Numbered from the stretch's first letter, positions 1-10,072 are shown. The stretch is 64,000 nt of DNA from Paenibacillus agilis (GCF_007786455.1 NZ_VNJK01000001.1:1026782-1090781); one strand, 5' to 3'. The notes: generated from the letters alone by a model not told the origin. Numbers and translations are program-made.

Positions 1-5
1 TCGTG

Positions 6-686
6 ATGGCTAACATTCTAATTGTGGATGATGACCCAGATATACTAGAGCTTATTCGCTTTTATTTGCATAGAGATGGCTTCAAGGTCAATCATGCAAG
101 CAATGGCGTTGAGGCAATTGAGAGATTGCGTGAAGAGAAAATGGATCTAGTTATCGTAGACATTATGATGCCGCAGATGGACGGGTGGGATTTGTGTAGA
201 GCCTTGAGGGCCGACTTTCATGAGATGCCAATTTTGATGGTAACAGCTAAGGGAGAAACCGAGCATAAAATTAAAAGCTTTAATTTGGGTGCGGATGATT
301 ATCTCGTCAAGCCATTTGACCCCATCGAGCTGGTAGCGCGAGTGAAGCTTCATTTGAAGAGATATCATATTCAATCCTCTATGAAGGTTCAAGTAGGCAA
401 TGTGCTGCTGGACAAAAATAGATATGAAGCGGTCATTGGCAGTATACAGTTATCGCTCCCGCTTCGAGAATTCGATCTTCTATATAAGCTGGCAAGCTAT
501 CCAGGTAAAATATTTACCCGGAATGATCTTATCGAGCAAGTGTGGGGTGCCTATTTTGAAGGAGACGACCGCACGGTAGATGTACATATTAAACGGTTAA
601 GAGATCGATTCGCCGGATTGAACTGCGCCTTCACGATTGAGACCAAACGTGGGCTAGGCTATAAACTAGAGGAACAGCGGACATGA
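6..686 (+). CDS. OmpR/PhoB-family response regulator
   Basis: The protein is a 226-aa two-component response regulator. An N-terminal receiver domain (about residues 1-120) has the acidic pocket DDD at 8-10, phosphoacceptor D52 in VDIMMP, T80 and K102 in KPF. A C-terminal winged helix (about 130-226) ends in the usual RGLGYKLE. I start at the ATG at 6; a GTG at 3 is in frame, but the upstream sequence lies outside the window so the RBS cannot be judged. It overlaps the downstream kinase by 4 bases (ATGA), so the two are translationally coupled. Its likely target is the RND efflux pair downstream, inferred from position only. Confidence 0.9.
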   Translation: MANILIVDDDPDILELIRFYLHRDGFKVNHASNGVEAIERLREEKMDLVIVDIMMPQMDGWDLCRALRADFHEMPILMVTAKGETEHKIKSFNLGADDYLVKPFDPIELVARVKLHLKRYHIQSSMKVQVGNVLLDKNRYEAVIGSIQLSLPLREFDLLYKLASYPGKIFTRNDLIEQVWGAYFEGDDRTVDVHIKRLRDRFAGLNCAFTIETKRGLGYKLEEQRT

Positions 687-2056
687 TCAAATCCCTATAC
701 GTTCGGGTTGTGCTCACTTATGTAACGGCAGTATCGATTGGCTTGATCAGTGCATTTTTGTTGTCTCAGTTTGTTATCCAAACTTATGGTGATCAGTTTA
801 TTGAAAATCTTCAAATTGAATTGGCAAAGGATGCTGCCAGCCTTGAGCAGGCGATTCGCAGTAACGGGATTGAGCAAGTCGGTGCTCTACTAAAGCAGAA
901 AGGATATGCCGAAAAATACGATGTAAGGTTATACGACAGCAGCAGAGTGATGAGAGTGATAAATGGAAGAGATTCATCTGATCTATTTATTATTCCCGAT
1001 CAAGTTGTTCGGTTTGTATTAAATGGTGAAACGTACAGGGGACGTGATGTATCCCCGTCAGAACTTGTCATCGGAATTCCTTACGAAGAGGCGGGCAGCC
1101 GTTATGCGCTATTTATTCAAGCGTCTGAAGGCTCTATGTCCTCTGTTTCGACGAAGCTGCTTATTTTTGCATTAATTATTAATTTATTGGTCGGCTGTGT
1201 GATCATTATTATTGGTGCAAAGTACTTAGTGAGACCGATACGGGGCATGAAGGCGGCTACCGAGCAATTGGCCAGGGGAGAGTTCGACATTGAATTGGAG
1301 TGGAGCAACAGAAAGGACGAACTTGGACAGCTGGCAAGAAGCTTTAATTATATGGCGAGTCAGATGCAGCAGCTTGAAGGGATGAGGCAAACGTTTGTTT
1401 CTAATGTGTCTCATGAAATTCAATCCCCACTGACTTCTATTTCGGGGTTCTCAAAGGCTCTTCAGCATAATCATTTATCAGAAGAGGAGCGAATTCGATA
1501 TCTAACCATTATTCAGCAGGAGAGCGAAAGGGTCTCGCGTCTAACCGAAAATTTATTAAAGCTAGCCTCTTTGGAGTCGCAGCACCATCCATTTTCTCCG
1601 TGCATGTACGATTTGGATGAGCAGCTGCGTCAAGTAGTTGTGTCGATCGAGCCGCTATGGTCGGATAAATCGATAGAATGGGAGATGGATTTGTCCCGCA
1701 CTAAGATTAAGGCAGATGAAGATCAGCTGAATCAGGTGTGGATGAATATTATCAGCAATAGTATTAAGTTTTCACCGATAGGTGGCCACATTCGGATAAC
1801 GATTGTCAAACATATAGGATCGATTGAAGTTAGAATCACAGACTCGGGGATCGGTATTCCCGAGGAAGAGCAGGTTAAAGTATTTGAGAGATTCTACAAA
1901 GTGGATAAGTCCCACAACAAGATTAAGTCTGGTAACGGTCTAGGATTAGCGATTGTCAAAAAAATTGTTTCCTTGCATGGGGGAACGGTTGTCCTTAAAA
2001 GCAATTCAGACGCAGGCATAACCGTAATCGTTACACTGCCTCATATCATTTCATAA
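683..2056 (+). CDS. Sensor histidine kinase (HAMP, HisKA, HATPase)
   Basis: The 457-aa membrane kinase has a TM segment at about 8-30, an extracytoplasmic sensor loop of about 125 residues, a second TM at about 158-180, HAMP to about 232, then the H-box SNVSHEIQSPLTS with H244. The ATPase domain shows N355/N359, DSGIGIP at 387-393 and GNGLGL at 417-422. The H-box carries Q-S-P where most kinases have K/R-T-P, a variant seen in several Firmicute kinases. The start codon overlaps the regulator's stop. The substrate sensed is unknown; the adjacent pump suggests a membrane-active compound or cell-envelope stress. Confidence 0.9.
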   Translation: MIKSLYVRVVLTYVTAVSIGLISAFLLSQFVIQTYGDQFIENLQIELAKDAASLEQAIRSNGIEQVGALLKQKGYAEKYDVRLYDSSRVMRVINGRDSSDLFIIPDQVVRFVLNGETYRGRDVSPSELVIGIPYEEAGSRYALFIQASEGSMSSVSTKLLIFALIINLLVGCVIIIIGAKYLVRPIRGMKAATEQLARGEFDIELEWSNRKDELGQLARSFNYMASQMQQLEGMRQTFVSNVSHEIQSPLTSISGFSKALQHNHLSEEERIRYLTIIQQESERVSRLTENLLKLASLESQHHPFSPCMYDLDEQLRQVVVSIEPLWSDKSIEWEMDLSRTKIKADEDQLNQVWMNIISNSIKFSPIGGHIRITIVKHIGSIEVRITDSGIGIPEEEQVKVFERFYKVDKSHNKIKSGNGLGLAIVKKIVSLHGGTVVLKSNSDAGITVIVTLPHIIS

Positions 2057-2077
2057 GGTGACAACAAAGTCGACGGA

Positions 2078-2117
2078 TTAAGGGGAACACGCCTTAGACG
2101 TTGGCTTTTTTTATTAG
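2078..2117 (+). terminator. Possible terminator after the first two-component operon
   Basis: A short inverted repeat (TAAGG ... CCTTA) lies just before a run of seven Ts at about 2107-2113. The stem is weak, so this is only a candidate Rho-independent terminator. Confidence 0.4.
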
Positions 2118-2140
2118 TATCGTAAAAAAATCTGTTCAAC

Positions 2141-2157
2141 ATGTGATTACGTCACAT
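2141..2157. promoter_or_regulatory. Inverted repeat upstream of the RND pump
   Basis: A perfect dyad ATGTGA-TTACG-TCACAT sits about 100 bases ahead of the RND start. It could be an operator for the upstream response regulator or another dimeric regulator. Response regulators of this family more often use direct repeats, so assignment is open. Confidence 0.4.
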
Positions 2158-2257
2158 TATGTTCATAATCGTGTAGTAGACTGACTTCAAGTTACTAGGA
2201 AGAAAAACCCAATACATAGGTAGAGCTTTAGAGATTATAGGGTAGGAGGGTTAACGC

Positions 2258-5200
2258 TTGAAGTCACTCATTCAATTTTCGATGAACAAAATAGCAGCCA
2301 TGATTATACTAACTGCAATTGTAGTAGGAGCGGGGGCTTTTTCGGGTACGTCGCTGAAGGTAGAGAATATGCCTAATATCTCCATACCCATTATTTTCAT
2401 TACAACTCCTTATCAAGCTTCACCGCAAGATGTGATGAGTCTTGTCACGAAGCCGGTTGAGGATAAAGTTGCGAATGTTGAAGGGCTGACGATGGTAAGT
2501 TCTACGTCCAACGATGGCAGTTCCATGATCACGCTTCAGTTTGACGAGAACGTTCAGATCGATAAGATGAAGCAAGATCTAGAAAGTCTCGTCCAAGATG
2601 TGCAATTGCCAAAAGGGGCAGGCAGACCCAAAGTATCTACGCTAGGATTCGCATCGGAACCTGCCTATTACTTAGCCATTCATACTAAAGATTCCATGTC
2701 CCAAAGCGAATTGGATCAATTGTATGAGCAAGAGCTCAAGTCCGGCTTCGAATCGATCAACGGGATCGATCACATCGATACGATAGGAGCTCGCCGTACG
2801 TCTCTAGATATTCAGTTGGATGCCGCTGCATTGTCAGCCTATGGCTTGACACCAAATATGGTGACGGATTCCGTGCAATCGGCGATGACGAATAGTACGG
2901 CTGGAATCGTGGAGTTTAATGGGAATACGCAAATTGCTCGGGTTCAGGGCGAATTGGACAGTCTTTTTTCCCTAGAGAGCTTAGAGATAACCTCTCCAAC
3001 GGGTGCAACATTGCTACTGAAGGAAATCGCAAAAATTCAAGCCGTCAATGAGGCTAACTTTATCGCTCGTATGGATGGAAAACCGGCTGTAGGTATTCAT
3101 TTGTACAAGTCGGCTGCTACTAATGCTGTTGATTTCTCCAATGAAGCTAATGAGCTGATCCGCGGTTGGGAAAAAGTACACCCAGAAGTGTCCTTTAGCA
3201 AAATCTATGACAGCGCGGATGAGGTTCGGGCATCCATTAGCGGCCTGCTGAAAGAAGGCATGATAGGCATCGTCCTTGCTTCCCTCATGATCTTGCTCTT
3301 CTTACGCAATATGAGGATGACCTTAATCGTGGTTGTGTCGATACCGCTCTCCATTCTATTAACCTTTATTATGATGCATGGCATGAATGTCACCTTAAAT
3401 ATTATGTCGCTCGGAGGCATGTTTATTGCCGTGGGAAGGATCGTGGATGACAGTATCGTCGTGATTGAGAGCATCTATGCCAATTTGGAAAAAGCTCAGC
3501 AACGAAATGAATCTGTTATTTTGTTAGCCGTTAAGCAGGTTGCGATGGCTATTAGCTCTTCTACTTTTGTAACAGTAGGTGTGTTTCTTCCCATTGCCTT
3601 TGTAACGGGTGTTATTGGCGGATTATTTCGCCCGTTTGCGATTACGGTTTCTTGTGCACTGCTTGCTTCCTTGCTCGTTTCTTTAACGATTATACCGATG
3701 ATGGCGAAGCTGATGGTACTTCGTAGTACTAAGGCGACGAGTGTGAAGGAGCATGAAGGAGGCAAAGTAGTTGAGTGGTATGAGCGAGTGCTAGTTTGGA
3801 GCTTAACACATCGAATTAAGACTCTGCTATTTTCCGGACTGCTGCTCATTTTGACCGTTATATTTACAATTCCTAATCTTCCCCAAGGATTTTTACCTGA
3901 AGATGCAGTAGAGCGGCAAATGAACTTTACGATCAAATTGCCAACAGAAACCCCCTTTGACAGCACAAACCTGCAGGCACAGCAAATTGAAACGCTGCTG
4001 CACGAAGCAACAGACGAGAATAAGCAGCCGCTGTTCACATTTGTGGAAGCGCTAGTTGGATACAGGGGAAGTGAGGAACGTGTTCCGTATTCTATAGAGG
4101 TCATTACAGAGGCAAATGAGAACGTCGATCCTAAAATTGTAATGGAGCAATATACACAGCTTATCGCAAGCCAGCTTCCTAAAGGATCTGAGGTATTGCC
4201 TGGATCTTTAAAAGGAGGCAGCGGATATTCTTCCACCGATTTCACGTATGTGATTTATGCGGAGGATCAACAGGTGTTGGAACAGGCTTCCGCAATGATG
4301 AAGACGAGGATGAAGGAATTCCCTGTGTTAAAGGAAATAAAAGATAGCTTAGGAGATGCAAAGACGGAAGTACAGATTACGGTGAACCCGTCAAAAGCGA
4401 AACGATTTGGCTTGGAAGTATCGATGGTCCATATGTATGTTGGGCAATGGCTTGCTAAATATGAACTTGGCAATGTTCGTCTGGATAACACGGTTTATCG
4501 GGCAGCAGTTGAACTTGCTCCTAAAGACAAAAATTCATTAGAGCAGCTCGGACAAATGCCGATGAAGGCGGCTGATGGAAGTACTGTATATTTGAACGAA
4601 GTGGCGAAGTTACAGCAAGTCACAGCGCCAGTCGCGCTTCAGCGGGAAAGCCAGAAGCTGATGGTACAATTAACGGCCAAGATTGACTCCGTAGACAAAG
4701 GGGCGATCAGTGCGCAAGTAACAGATGCACTTAACCAAATCGAGCTTCCAGCAGGAGTAACGACGACGGTTCGCGGTGTGAGCATGGATATGATGAAGGG
4801 CTTCAATCAAATGTTTGCTGCTATGGGAGCTGCAGTAGCCATCGTTTATCTTATTATGGTGCTGTGCTTCGGGAATGCGGGTACTCCATTCGCTATTCTA
4901 TTTTCTTTACCTTTAGCAGTTATCGGTGGCTTGCTAGGGCTGTGGATAGCAAATGAATCTATCAATATTACATCCCTAATTGGCTTCTTGATGTTAATTG
5001 GAATCGTTGTGACAAATGCAATTGTCCTGCTTGATCGTACGCAGCAGCTGAGGGGGGAAGGCTATCTCGTTCGGCATGCCCTTATTGAATCAGGAAAAGT
5101 TCGTCTGCGTCCGATTATTATGACAGCGGGAGCAACGATTGCTGCTATGGTTCCATTGGCACTTGGAATTTCGAACGGCACATTAATATCGAAGGGGCTC

Positions 5201-5353
5201 GCGGTTGTCGTCATTGGCGGACTAATTACCTCTACGATACTTACGCTTGTTGTTGTGCCAATTGTGTATGAGATGATCGAATCGTTCAAGGTTCGGATGA
5301 GCCGATTATTCAAACGGAACGTACCTTCTGGCTCTACACACGAAGTTAGCTAA
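2258..5353 (+). CDS. RND-family (AcrB/SwrC-like) efflux transporter
   Basis: The product is a 1031-aa proton-driven RND exporter, full length for the family. It has a TM helix at residues 10-30, a large extracytoplasmic loop, a TM cluster at about 335-490 containing VGRIVDDSIVVIE (paired Asp of the TM4 proton relay), a second large loop and a second TM cluster at about 860-1010. The TTG start is preceded by GGTAGGAGGGTTAACGC, an excellent RBS. In monoderm bacteria such pumps (for example SwrC) export lipopeptides or drugs and need no outer membrane channel. It is followed after 27 bases by its adaptor gene. The substrate cannot be read from the sequence. Confidence 0.92.
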   Translation: MKSLIQFSMNKIAAMIILTAIVVGAGAFSGTSLKVENMPNISIPIIFITTPYQASPQDVMSLVTKPVEDKVANVEGLTMVSSTSNDGSSMITLQFDENVQIDKMKQDLESLVQDVQLPKGAGRPKVSTLGFASEPAYYLAIHTKDSMSQSELDQLYEQELKSGFESINGIDHIDTIGARRTSLDIQLDAAALSAYGLTPNMVTDSVQSAMTNSTAGIVEFNGNTQIARVQGELDSLFSLESLEITSPTGATLLLKEIAKIQAVNEANFIARMDGKPAVGIHLYKSAATNAVDFSNEANELIRGWEKVHPEVSFSKIYDSADEVRASISGLLKEGMIGIVLASLMILLFLRNMRMTLIVVVSIPLSILLTFIMMHGMNVTLNIMSLGGMFIAVGRIVDDSIVVIESIYANLEKAQQRNESVILLAVKQVAMAISSSTFVTVGVFLPIAFVTGVIGGLFRPFAITVSCALLASLLVSLTIIPMMAKLMVLRSTKATSVKEHEGGKVVEWYERVLVWSLTHRIKTLLFSGLLLILTVIFTIPNLPQGFLPEDAVERQMNFTIKLPTETPFDSTNLQAQQIETLLHEATDENKQPLFTFVEALVGYRGSEERVPYSIEVITEANENVDPKIVMEQYTQLIASQLPKGSEVLPGSLKGGSGYSSTDFTYVIYAEDQQVLEQASAMMKTRMKEFPVLKEIKDSLGDAKTEVQITVNPSKAKRFGLEVSMVHMYVGQWLAKYELGNVRLDNTVYRAAVELAPKDKNSLEQLGQMPMKAADGSTVYLNEVAKLQQVTAPVALQRESQKLMVQLTAKIDSVDKGAISAQVTDALNQIELPAGVTTTVRGVSMDMMKGFNQMFAAMGAAVAIVYLIMVLCFGNAGTPFAILFSLPLAVIGGLLGLWIANESINITSLIGFLMLIGIVVTNAIVLLDRTQQLRGEGYLVRHALIESGKVRLRPIIMTAGATIAAMVPLALGISNGTLISKGLAVVVIGGLITSTILTLVVVPIVYEMIESFKVRMSRLFKRNVPSGSTHEVS

Positions 5354-5380
5354 TCATTTGTAGATGGGGGAAATTATAAA

Positions 5381-6604
5381 ATGAAGATGCAGATTGTACG
5401 TAACACCACTTCAAAACATTTAATGAAAGGATTCTTCATCTTACTTTGCGCCGCTTATATGGCAGGCTGCTCAACATCACCAACTCCTGCTGCTACCACG
5501 TCAGCTAATACATCCATTAAAGAGAATGAACCGCTGCAGGTTAAGGTTGAGGCTGTTGGCAAGCACAGTATGGGCGATCCAAGGGAACAAATTGCAGAAG
5601 TTCATGCCTCAACTCAAGTTGAAGTTAGGGTCGAATCAGGCGGAGCTCTCGTAAAGCTGTTAAAGAAGAGCGGTGAAATGGTTCAGGCAGGTGAAGTCAT
5701 CGCCAAGCTAGAAAGCCGTCATGCCTTGATAGCCAGGGAAAAGGCGAAGCTAGCCCTTAAGAGTGCAGAACTGTCGCTAACGACAACGAAAGAAAGTGTA
5801 GATGATAGTCGACTCCAATTAACGAATGCGATAAGTAAGGTTGAAGAAACACTGAAACAGCAGGCTCGGGATGGAGCTTCTGAGACGGAAATCGAAGCCA
5901 ATAAGCGGGAGCTTCAAGCATCCTTAACGAAACTGGCAGCACTTGATCGACAAAAGGCAGTGGCTATTAAGGAGGCCGAAGTTGAAACGACTAAGCTTGA
6001 ACTTGAACAAGCAGAGCAGACTTGGAATGATGGGCAAATTGTATCTCCTGCTAACGGTATTTTGACGGACATCAAGGTTGCTGAAGGCACGAACATTCAA
6101 GCGGGGAGTATAGTGGGAATCGTGCAGATGACAGAAACAGTCAAAATAAAAGCACACTTAACTGAATCGGCTGTAAAGCTGGTTGGTAGCAAAAAGAGGT
6201 TAACATTTCGTGATTCCAATGGTAATGGCGCGGACTCGGACCGCACAGCTAAAGTCGTTCATCTGTCCGATGTACCCGACGCTGCGACGAGAATGTATAC
6301 GTTGGAGCTTGAAGCGGTCAACAGGGATCATGTGTTGAAGCCTTTATCAAGAGTGCATCTTCAGCTAACCACAATAGCAGAGGAAACGGTGGCAGCAGTT
6401 CCGTCATTAAGTATAGTAAGGGAAGGACGCGCAGCCTATGTATTCGTCCTAAATGGAAATAAGGCGGAGAAGCGGGAAGTGCAATTAGGTCGTGTGAAGG
6501 GACCTTATCAGGAAGTACTAAGCGGGATTAAAATAGGGGAACAGCTTGTTGTGTCTGGTCAACACAATATAGAAGCAGGAGAAGTGGTCAAAGTAGTACA
6601 ATAA
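5381..6604 (+). CDS. RND efflux periplasmic-adaptor-type lipoprotein (HlyD/AcrA family)
   Basis: The 407-aa adaptor has a lipoprotein signal ending in LLCAAYMAGC, with lipidated C30. It has a split biotinyl-lipoyl-like domain (VRVESGGALVKLLKKSG ... VSPANGILTDIKVAEG), a coiled-coil hairpin between (about 115-215, rich in A/E/K), then the beta-barrel and membrane-proximal domain. It should anchor outside the membrane and couple to the RND pump. The RBS GGGGGAA precedes the ATG. The order pump-then-adaptor is the reverse of the common E. coli order but is frequent in Firmicutes. Confidence 0.88.
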   Translation: MKMQIVRNTTSKHLMKGFFILLCAAYMAGCSTSPTPAATTSANTSIKENEPLQVKVEAVGKHSMGDPREQIAEVHASTQVEVRVESGGALVKLLKKSGEMVQAGEVIAKLESRHALIAREKAKLALKSAELSLTTTKESVDDSRLQLTNAISKVEETLKQQARDGASETEIEANKRELQASLTKLAALDRQKAVAIKEAEVETTKLELEQAEQTWNDGQIVSPANGILTDIKVAEGTNIQAGSIVGIVQMTETVKIKAHLTESAVKLVGSKKRLTFRDSNGNGADSDRTAKVVHLSDVPDAATRMYTLELEAVNRDHVLKPLSRVHLQLTTIAEETVAAVPSLSIVREGRAAYVFVLNGNKAEKREVQLGRVKGPYQEVLSGIKIGEQLVVSGQHNIEAGEVVKVVQ

Positions 6605-6661
6605 TAAGAAGCAATGGATGCAGTCCATATTTCAAACCGAACACAACTAGAGGTGAAATGG

Positions 6662-8092
6662 ATGCTACAAATTAAGCGCGATGACAAACACCCCATATGG
6701 CAGCAATTGCTTGACCAAGCTATTCATAATATAACAACTGGTAAATGGCCGCCAGGAGAACTGCTTCTACCTTCTCGTGAGCTTGCACAATTGATAGGTG
6801 TCTCCCGCTCAACGATACAGATTGTGTATGAGGAATTATTTAGTCGTGGCTACACGGTTACTTCCCGGCGCGGCGGAACAAGGGTAAGTGACTGGACCTG
6901 TAGAACAGGTTTTACAGAGGATGTAACACTTCAAGGGCCTATCACCCCCGAATTACCTTTATTAAACGATGCAGTCAGCCATTTGCAGAGCTGGTTTAGA
7001 GGCAAGGAATATCGAAATGTTGAGATAGATTTCAGCCCACACGAGCCTTATTTGGATCAACAATTTCAAAAAAATTGGAGACACTCCTTTTTGCAAGCCT
7101 CCAAAGAAACGGAACTAACTACTTGGGCTTACGGCAACGCATGTGGTTTCGTTCCGCTGCGTGAACAGATTCAACGTTATCTGTCACTAGAGCGAGGCGT
7201 CCACGTGCATATCGATCAAATTATGTTAACATCAGGCGCACAACATAGCCTTGATTTAATTGCCCAAGCTCTACTAAATGAAGGAGAAACGGTTTCCGTA
7301 GAGGATCCCGGCTTCCCGGCCGCGTGGATGGCTATGAAATATCGGCGGATGAATGTTGTCCCTGTTCCTGTAGACGATTACGGATTACAGGTAGACCACA
7401 TTCATCCGCAATCCAAACTTGTTTATGTTACGCCTGCACATCAGTGTGCAGTTGGGGTGATTATGTCGGAACCACGTAGGCAGCAATTGCTGCATATGGC
7501 CGCTCAACAGCAATTTTGGATTGTGGAAGACGACTACGATAGCGAGTTTCGATATCGCGGTGACCCGTTACCTACGTTGTTCAGCCAGCAATCACAGAAC
7601 ACCTTGTATATGATGAGCTTTTCAAAAATGATTGCTCCCGGTATACGAATATCGGCAATCATTGGGCCCAGAAGTGCTATACACCAGCTTGCTCAAGTCC
7701 ATGAACTAACCTATCGGCACCTTCCTATTATGGAGCAATTGACGCTCACTCACTTTATTGAGCATGGGTATTTTATGCGTCATATGAGAAGAGTCAGAAA
7801 CGTATATCGGCGCAGACACGAAGCCATGACGAAAGCTATCGGTTCAAGTGGCCTCGGAGAACGCTTTAAACTAAGCGGCGTAGAAACGGGATTGCATATG
7901 TTCCTTGAAGCTGAAGATTCGTTTGACGAAGAAGCAGCTGCGAATCATGCACTAGACAAGGGAATGCGTATATATCCGCTGAGTAATTATTGCTTGGAAA
8001 GCAAGCGCAAAGGGTGGGTGTTGGGCTTTGCCAAAGTAAACGAGTCAGAAATAGAAACGGGTATATGCCGTCTCGCGGAGATGCTTCTATAA
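6662..8092 (+). CDS. MocR/PdxR-type regulator (GntR wHTH fused to aminotransferase fold)
   Basis: An N-terminal GntR winged helix (residues about 1-75; PSRELAQLIGVSRSTIQIVYEEL) is fused to a fold-type I PLP-dependent aminotransferase domain. That domain has GAQHSLDL, the EDPGFP region, YVTPAHQ, EDDYDSEFRYRG and the Schiff-base lysine in SFSKMIAPG. I begin at the ATG at 6662 because AGGTG lies 6 bases before it; an in-frame ATG at 6614 lacks an RBS. The length is about 476 aa, normal for the family. MocR proteins often control PLP, amine or transporter genes. The target here is unknown and the pump genes upstream are candidates. Confidence 0.88.
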   Translation: MLQIKRDDKHPIWQQLLDQAIHNITTGKWPPGELLLPSRELAQLIGVSRSTIQIVYEELFSRGYTVTSRRGGTRVSDWTCRTGFTEDVTLQGPITPELPLLNDAVSHLQSWFRGKEYRNVEIDFSPHEPYLDQQFQKNWRHSFLQASKETELTTWAYGNACGFVPLREQIQRYLSLERGVHVHIDQIMLTSGAQHSLDLIAQALLNEGETVSVEDPGFPAAWMAMKYRRMNVVPVPVDDYGLQVDHIHPQSKLVYVTPAHQCAVGVIMSEPRRQQLLHMAAQQQFWIVEDDYDSEFRYRGDPLPTLFSQQSQNTLYMMSFSKMIAPGIRISAIIGPRSAIHQLAQVHELTYRHLPIMEQLTLTHFIEHGYFMRHMRRVRNVYRRRHEAMTKAIGSSGLGERFKLSGVETGLHMFLEAEDSFDEEAAANHALDKGMRIYPLSNYCLESKRKGWVLGFAKVNESEIETGICRLAEMLL

Positions 8093-8106
8093 TAGGAGCA
8101 TCTCCG
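8078..8106. terminator. Hairpin between convergent genes
   Basis: A 9-bp perfect stem (GGAGATGCT ... AGCATCTCC) spans the stop codon of the MocR gene and the convergent intergenic space. There is no clear T-run, so a terminator role is only likely. Confidence 0.4.
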
Positions 8107-8134
8107 GCTAAGCTTAGTCTTTCTGTCCTTGTAT

Positions 8135-9322
8135 TCATTTTCGTGCCTCTGATTTATGCATCAAAATATGTGCGGTCAAACCTGCAACAAGCCCCCAGAA
8201 TGCACCGCCAACACCAAGTAAGGTAACATTTGCAGCCGTTGCTAAAAAAGTAATCAGAGCTGTCTCACGTCCTTTGGGATCAGTTAGAGCATTGGCAAGG
8301 CTGCTGCCAATTGTTCCGAGCAGTGCCAATCCCGCCAAAGTCGCAATGAAAGTGGCTGGAAGAATCAGAAACAGTGCAGCCAGCGTCACACCAAATAGGC
8401 CGACAACGATGTAAAAAATGCCACAGGCAATTCCAGCAATATAACGTTTTGTTGAATCCTCATGCGCGTCTTTACCTGTACAAATCGCTGCAGTAATGGC
8501 TGCTACATTAAAAGCATGTGAGCCGAACGGTGCTGTAAGGAGTGAGCCTAGTCCCGTTACTGTCAGAATTGGATTCGCGCTCGTTTTAAAGCCATCATTT
8601 CGCAGCACGAGCATGCCAGGCATATATTGTCCCGTCAATGTAATAATAAACAGCGGCAATGCAACGCTCAATAAAGCATGAAACGAGAACTCAGGAAAGA
8701 CAAATACCGGTGACGCGATTGCCAATTTAATAGTGCTGAAATCTACATTCTCAACACTAATCAAGTAAATAACTCCGATTCCTAAAATACCAACAATAGC
8801 ATAACGGGACGTAAACCTTCTTAATAGTACATAAGCAACAAAAAGGACAATGACAAGCAAAGGGTCAATTTCCGCACCACTGAATGCTGAAATACCAAAC
8901 TGCAATAAAATACCTGCCAGCAGACCGGAAGCAATGCCTGAAGGAATAAGCCGGACGAAACGCTCGAACATGCCCGATATCCCTAAAACTATAAACCCTA
9001 TAGCAGAGATGATGTAAGCGCCAATCACTTCCGTGTATGGAGTTACCGCTAAAGCTGAAACGAGAAAAGCTACGCCTGGTGTTGACCAAGCCGTAATAAT
9101 TGGTTCACGGTATCGATAGCTTAGCCAAATACCGGTTATTCCCACGCCCACTGAAATCGACAATACCCACGAAGCGGTCATTTCAGGACTCAATCCCGCT
9201 ACTTTTGCTGCCTGGAACACGAGAATAAATGTCCCGCCATAGTTGACAATGACTGATATAAGAGCAGCTATCGTGGGAGATATCCAATCACGGCCACGCA
9301 GTGAAGATGATGTTGTAATCAT
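8135..9322 (-). CDS. BenE-family benzoate/H+ symporter-like transporter
   Basis: The protein is an about 395-aa polytopic membrane protein with 11-12 hydrophobic segments. Family-typical blocks are visible: AWSTPGVAF near residue 82, GQYMPGMLVLRNDG, and LTAPFGSHAFNVAAITAAICTGKDAHED in the second half. BenE proteins import benzoate-like aromatic acids with protons and belong to the uracil/xanthine-type UraA fold. The start at 9322 gives 7-base spacing after GGAG; ATG 9328 is too close to it. It lies 10 bases downstream of the split-barrel gene on the same strand, so they probably form an operon. No benzoate catabolic genes lie nearby, so the true substrate may differ. Confidence 0.82.
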   Translation of the reverse strand: MITTSSSLRGRDWISPTIAALISVIVNYGGTFILVFQAAKVAGLSPEMTASWVLSISVGVGITGIWLSYRYREPIITAWSTPGVAFLVSALAVTPYTEVIGAYIISAIGFIVLGISGMFERFVRLIPSGIASGLLAGILLQFGISAFSGAEIDPLLVIVLFVAYVLLRRFTSRYAIVGILGIGVIYLISVENVDFSTIKLAIASPVFVFPEFSFHALLSVALPLFIITLTGQYMPGMLVLRNDGFKTSANPILTVTGLGSLLTAPFGSHAFNVAAITAAICTGKDAHEDSTKRYIAGIACGIFYIVVGLFGVTLAALFLILPATFIATLAGLALLGTIGSSLANALTDPKGRETALITFLATAANVTLLGVGGAFWGLVAGLTAHILMHKSEARK

Positions 9323-9332
9323 ATGCATGCTC

Positions 9333-9866
9333 CTAATCGTTCTGATGTGCGTACATTTTTTCCTCTTCGATTGGATTTTCTTTCGCTGTTATATGGTAGG
9401 GATCAATTCGGTATACCTGAACAGGACTATTAAATACTGCGGACCTGTACTTGTCTACATGCTGCTTGGACAACGGTCGGTTATAATAACCAGGCACATA
9501 TTTGTGGAGCATCTCCTGCAACATATAGGTAGCTTCATCCAGATCAACGACGGGTTCGGCTTTGCCAAAAATCATAACACTCATATATGCAGTGTCCGTC
9601 TTAGCAGGCACTGGATCGGTAATGGTTCCATATTCTTCACAAACCGTAAAACAGACCTCTGGATTCATACTCATGACTTGATTGCGTCTCCCGCCTGTGG
9701 CTCCATGAAAATAAAGCTTCTCATTTGCCCAAACAAAATTGAGCGGAACAACATAGGGCAGCTGACCATCGACCATCCCGAGATGCCCAATTCGCGCTTT
9801 ACTCAGAAAGGCTTTTATTTTGTCACTATCCAACACTTCTCTTATTTTGTAACGAACCATATCCAT
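9333..9866 (-). CDS. Pyridoxamine 5'-phosphate oxidase-like FMN-binding split-barrel protein
   Basis: The 177-aa protein shows the split beta-barrel pattern of the pyridoxamine oxidase/NimA-like group: ARIGHLGMVDGQLPYVVPLNFVW, YFHGATGGRRNQVM, and PEVCFTVCEEYGT. Such proteins bind FMN or heme and act as reductases of unknown substrate. I chose ATG 9866 because GAGGAGTG precedes it on the minus strand; the longer frame upstream has no RBS. It heads a two-gene operon with the BenE-like transporter. Confidence 0.8.
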   Translation of the reverse strand: MDMVRYKIREVLDSDKIKAFLSKARIGHLGMVDGQLPYVVPLNFVWANEKLYFHGATGGRRNQVMSMNPEVCFTVCEEYGTITDPVPAKTDTAYMSVMIFGKAEPVVDLDEATYMLQEMLHKYVPGYYNRPLSKQHVDKYRSAVFNSPVQVYRIDPYHITAKENPIEEEKMYAHQND

Positions 9867-10022
9867 TCTTAAACACTCCTCACTATTGAATTTCCGTAAG
9901 TATATCAATCATTGGACTGAGTTAGTACGTCCAAAAATGCGATAAATGAGCAGTCCATATTTTATGCATACTATCCTTTTCAATGACTCTTTTTCTATTG
10001 TTTACGATGATAGTGAAGTAAT

Positions 10023-10072
10023 GTTTACTTTTAGTAACCAATGAGTTAAGATAAAGTGGATAATTATTATCC
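10023..10072. promoter_or_regulatory. Two palindromes in the divergent spacer before the Rrf2 gene
   Basis: There is a near-perfect dyad around GTTTACT-TTT-AGTAACC (10023-10039) and a perfect one, GGATAAT-T-ATTATCC (10058-10072). Both lie between the divergent split-barrel and Rrf2 genes and are plausible operators. I cannot assign them to a protein. Confidence 0.45.

Noticed and set aside
3496..4245. 249-codon minus-strand ORF inside the RND gene
   Set aside because: It is antisense to a clear full-length RND transporter, has no family resemblance and lacks an RBS; a frame shadow.
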